A DNA stretch of 7,640 nucleotides, taken from contig CAMATS010000096.1 of assembly GCA_945861195.1 (NCBI GenBank), positions 1 to 7,640 of the forward strand. The letters run 5' to 3'. This document shows, piece by piece, positions 5,789 to 7,640 of the stretch; the stretch's first letter is position 1; each line of letters begins with the position of its first letter. The notes beneath the pieces are model-generated. The model was not told the DNA's origin. It searched no databases and saw nothing but the letters and a program-made list of their open reading frames with translations. The position numbers were made by a program, and so were the translations under genes. Source of the stretch: Rhodoferax sp. OV413 (GTDB lineage: Bacteria > Pseudomonadota > Gammaproteobacteria > Burkholderiales > Burkholderiaceae_C).

Positions 5789-6535
5789 TTACATGAACAT
5801 GCCGCCATTCACGTGCAATTCTTGGCCCGTAACATAGGCAGCCTGGGGCGATGCCAAGTAGGCCACGGCATGGGCAATATCAGCCGGTTGACCGAGGTGG
5901 CCCAGGGGTATCTGTCGCAGCAGGGCCTGGTGCTGCTCTGCGGGCAGGCCCGCTGTCATGTCAGTCTCAATAAAACCGGGGGCGACGCAATTCACCGTGA
6001 TGTTGCGCGAACCGAGTTCCCGTGCCAGAGCCCGGGTCATGCCGGCAACGCCGGCCTTGGCAGCAGCATAGTTGGCCTGCCCGGCATTGCCCCAGGCGCC
6101 CACCACCGAGGTGATGTTGATGATGCGCCCATAGCGCTGCTTCATCATGCTGCGCATGACGGCTCGGCTCATGCGAAAGACAGCCCTGAGGTTGGTGTCA
6201 AGCACATCGTCCCATTCCTCGTCTTTCATGCGCATCGCCAAGTTGTCTCGGGTGATGCCGGCGTTGTTGACCAGCACCTGCAGTGCGCCGTGCGATTGGA
6301 TCAACTCGGCAATCAGCGCATCAACGCCTGGCGCGTCGCGCACATCCAGAACACGCCCCTGGCAGCCGGCAAAGCCCGACAGGGCCTCGCTGATTCGGCT
6401 CGCTCCATCGGGGGTGGTGGCAGTGCCAACAACCAGCAGACCTCGGCCTGCCAACTCGAGTGCAATCGCCGCACCAATGCCTCGGGAGGCACCGGTGACC
6501 AGGGCCAGTTGACCAGCGAATTCAGTGTGGCTCAT
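5789..6535 (-). CDS. fabG: 3-oxoacyl-[acyl-carrier-protein] reductase (FabG)
   Basis: NADPH-dependent cytoplasmic reductase of the short-chain dehydrogenase family that turns 3-oxoacyl-ACP into (R)-3-hydroxyacyl-ACP, the first reduction of each elongation cycle. The 248 residues fit the family. The cofactor motif TGASRGIG is at 14-21 and NNAG at 90-93. The active-site residues are Asn115, Ser143 (NITSVVG), Tyr156 and Lys160 (NYAAAK). The typical end HVNGGMFM is present. The ATG at 6535 overlaps the fabD stop as ATGA (4 bases), so the two are probably translationally coupled. The FabG assignment, over other short-chain dehydrogenases, rests on close motif fit and its place between fabD and acpP. 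Confidence 0.98.
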   Translation of the reverse strand: MSHTEFAGQLALVTGASRGIGAAIALELAGRGLLVVGTATTPDGASRISEALSGFAGCQGRVLDVRDAPGVDALIAELIQSHGALQVLVNNAGITRDNLAMRMKDEEWDDVLDTNLRAVFRMSRAVMRSMMKQRYGRIINITSVVGAWGNAGQANYAAAKAGVAGMTRALARELGSRNITVNCVAPGFIETDMTAGLPAEQHQALLRQIPLGHLGQPADIAHAVAYLASPQAAYVTGQELHVNGGMFM

Positions 6536-7482
6536 GCCAATGCAGCTCTCACATCGGCCAAGGTGCCGGGGTCACACATGGCGTAGCCAGTGAGCGCCGG
6601 GTCAATGCGTTTGACCAGGCCAGCCAGCACCTTGCCGGGACCGCACTCGACCAGGCTGCTCAGGCCACGGGCTTTGATGGCCAGCACGCATTCGACCCAG
6701 CGCACCGGCCCGAAGGCCTGACGTACCAGCGCATCACGGATCTGTGCGGGATCGGTTTGCACCGCCACATCAATATTGTTGATCAGCGGGATTTGTGGTG
6801 GTCGAAGGTCCAGTGTGGCGAGTCGCTCGCGCAGGCGCTCGGCCGCCGGGCGCATCAAGCGAGAGTGGAACGGGGCCGACACCGGCAGGCTCAGGGCCCG
6901 TTTGGCGCCAGCGGCCTTGAGCCGCTCGCAGGCACGCTCGACCGCCGCCTTGCTGCCAGCGATCACCGTTTGTGCCGGGTCGTTGAAGTTGACTGCCTCG
7001 ACCACCTCGCCGGAGCCGGCCTCGAACTCGGCTGTCACCAAGGCACAGCCCGCTATCACGCCACTCGCCTCCATGCCCAAAACGGCCGCCATGGCACCCG
7101 CGCCTACCGGCACGGCGTCCTGCATGGCCTGGGCACGAAAACGCACCAGCGGCGCAGCCTCGGACAGGGTCAGCACCCCGGCGGCCACCAGCGCCGAATA
7201 TTCACCCAAGGAGTGGCCCGCCACCGCTGCCGGCGCAAGGCCGGTCTCAGCAGTCCAGACCCGGTACGCTGCGACCCCTGCCAGCAACATCACAGGCTGG
7301 GTGTTGGTGGTGAGGGAGAGCATCTCTTTGGGACCTTGGGCAATCAGGGCTGCGAGGTCCTCCCCCAGCGCATCCGAGGCCTCTTGAACAGCCTGGTGTA
7401 CCGCCGGATGATCTCCCCACGCGTTGAGCATACCGACAGACTGCGAACCCTGACCTGGAAAAACAAAGGCAAAAGGAGTCAT
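6532..7482 (-). CDS. fabD: Malonyl-CoA:ACP transacylase (FabD)
   Basis: Cytoplasmic enzyme that moves the malonyl group from CoA to ACP, supplying the extender unit to FabH and FabF. From the ATG at 7482 it has 316 residues, starting MTPFAFVFPGQGSQ as is usual. Key residues are visible: Gln11 in the GQGSQ loop, nucleophile Ser91 (GHSLGEYSA), Arg116 (RFRAQAM) for the malonyl carboxylate, His206 (SAPFHSRLM), and the late motif GPGKVLAGL (about 281-289). A TTG at 7500 would add six residues (MFLCNN) and is unlikely on family grounds, though neither start has a clear Shine-Dalgarno. It follows fabH after 59 bases and overlaps fabG by 4 bases. Confidence 0.98.
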   Translation of the reverse strand: MTPFAFVFPGQGSQSVGMLNAWGDHPAVHQAVQEASDALGEDLAALIAQGPKEMLSLTTNTQPVMLLAGVAAYRVWTAETGLAPAAVAGHSLGEYSALVAAGVLTLSEAAPLVRFRAQAMQDAVPVGAGAMAAVLGMEASGVIAGCALVTAEFEAGSGEVVEAVNFNDPAQTVIAGSKAAVERACERLKAAGAKRALSLPVSAPFHSRLMRPAAERLRERLATLDLRPPQIPLINNIDVAVQTDPAQIRDALVRQAFGPVRWVECVLAIKARGLSSLVECGPGKVLAGLVKRIDPALTGYAMCDPGTLADVRAALA

Positions 7483-7488
7483 GTTATT

Positions 7489-7532
7489 GCACAAAAACAA
7501 GGGTCAACAAGCAGTCGGCAAGCACAAACAAG
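7489..7532. repeat. Imperfect direct repeat in the fabH-fabD gap
   Basis: gcacaaaaacaag (7489-7501) and gcacaaacaag (7522-7532) differ only by two extra A bases. They lie in the 59-base gap between fabH and fabD, which has no obvious promoter or terminator. On the transcribed strand the gap is rich in TTG and T-runs. May be chance low complexity. Confidence 0.35.
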
Positions 7533-7541
7533 ACTCGGCTG

Positions 7542-7640
7542 CTACAGATCAAGAAGCACCGCACCCCAGGCCAAGCCGCCACCCACGCCCTCGAGCATGA
7601 GGGTCTGGCCAGGCTTGACGCGGCCGCTGCGAATCCCGTG
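7542..7640 (-). CDS. fabH: 3-oxoacyl-[acyl-carrier-protein] synthase III (FabH), C-terminal end only
   Basis: The last 32 residues of KAS III, which starts fatty acid synthesis by condensing acetyl-CoA (or another short primer) with malonyl-ACP. The visible end includes GRVKPGQTLMLEGVGGGLAWG and AVLLDL before a TAG stop, the classic FabH C-terminus with its glycine-rich loop. The catalytic Cys, His and Asn lie beyond the right edge. Its place directly before fabD is the usual order. It is cut by the window, not a pseudogene as far as can be seen. Confidence 0.92.
   Translation of the reverse strand, partial: HGIRSGRVKPGQTLMLEGVGGGLAWGAVLLDL

Noticed and set aside
5759..6586. A 275-codon open frame on the plus strand
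   Set aside because: Antisense to fabG, with no family resemblance; shadow of the real gene.
1..7640. Mobile elements, CRISPR arrays, tRNA or rRNA genes, phage or defence genes
   Set aside because: The window is fully accounted for by core genes with short gaps; none of the typical repeats, transposase motifs or RNA gene sequences were seen.

Overview
This window looks like a core chromosomal segment of a GC-rich betaproteobacterium, most likely a member of the Burkholderiales close to the Comamonadaceae. That placement is inference, made from protein resemblance, the gene order fabH-fabD-fabG-acpP-fabF followed by rpoE-rseA-rseB-degP, and a TAAAAT-type -10 box. All ten recognised genes lie on the minus strand, so transcription runs from the right edge (7640) to the left edge (1). 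Both end genes are cut by the window.

Right half (7640 to 4082): type II fatty acid synthesis. The end of fabH (condensation that starts the chain) is followed by fabD (malonyl-CoA to malonyl-ACP), fabG (ketoacyl-ACP reduction), acpP (the acyl carrier itself) and fabF (elongating condensing enzyme). fabD and fabG overlap by 4 bases. acpP has its own candidate promoter and a good ribosome binding site, fitting its need for much higher expression than its neighbours. The acpP-flanking gaps (about 110 bases each) hold a short perfect hairpin, an inverted repeat around the -10 box, and a 10-base tandem repeat.

Left half (4037 to 1): the envelope stress module. A small tryptophan-rich double-membrane-span protein resembling YgfX/CptA overlaps the start of rpoE (sigma-E/AlgU). 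Then come rseA (MucA, membrane anti-sigma factor), rseB (MucB, periplasmic protector of RseA) and degP (MucD, periplasmic protease/chaperone), nearly gapless. RseA holds RpoE at the inner membrane; RseB guards RseA from proteolysis; DegP is the effector that deals with misfolded envelope proteins. No mucC/rseC gene lies between rseB and degP.

No tRNA, rRNA, CRISPR array, mobile element or sign of horizontal transfer was seen. This is mainly ordinary housekeeping DNA. The points worth a second look are the physical linkage of lipid synthesis and sigma-E genes, the YgfX-like gene, several start-codon ambiguities, and small repeats and hairpins in the gaps. I did not find a new biological system.
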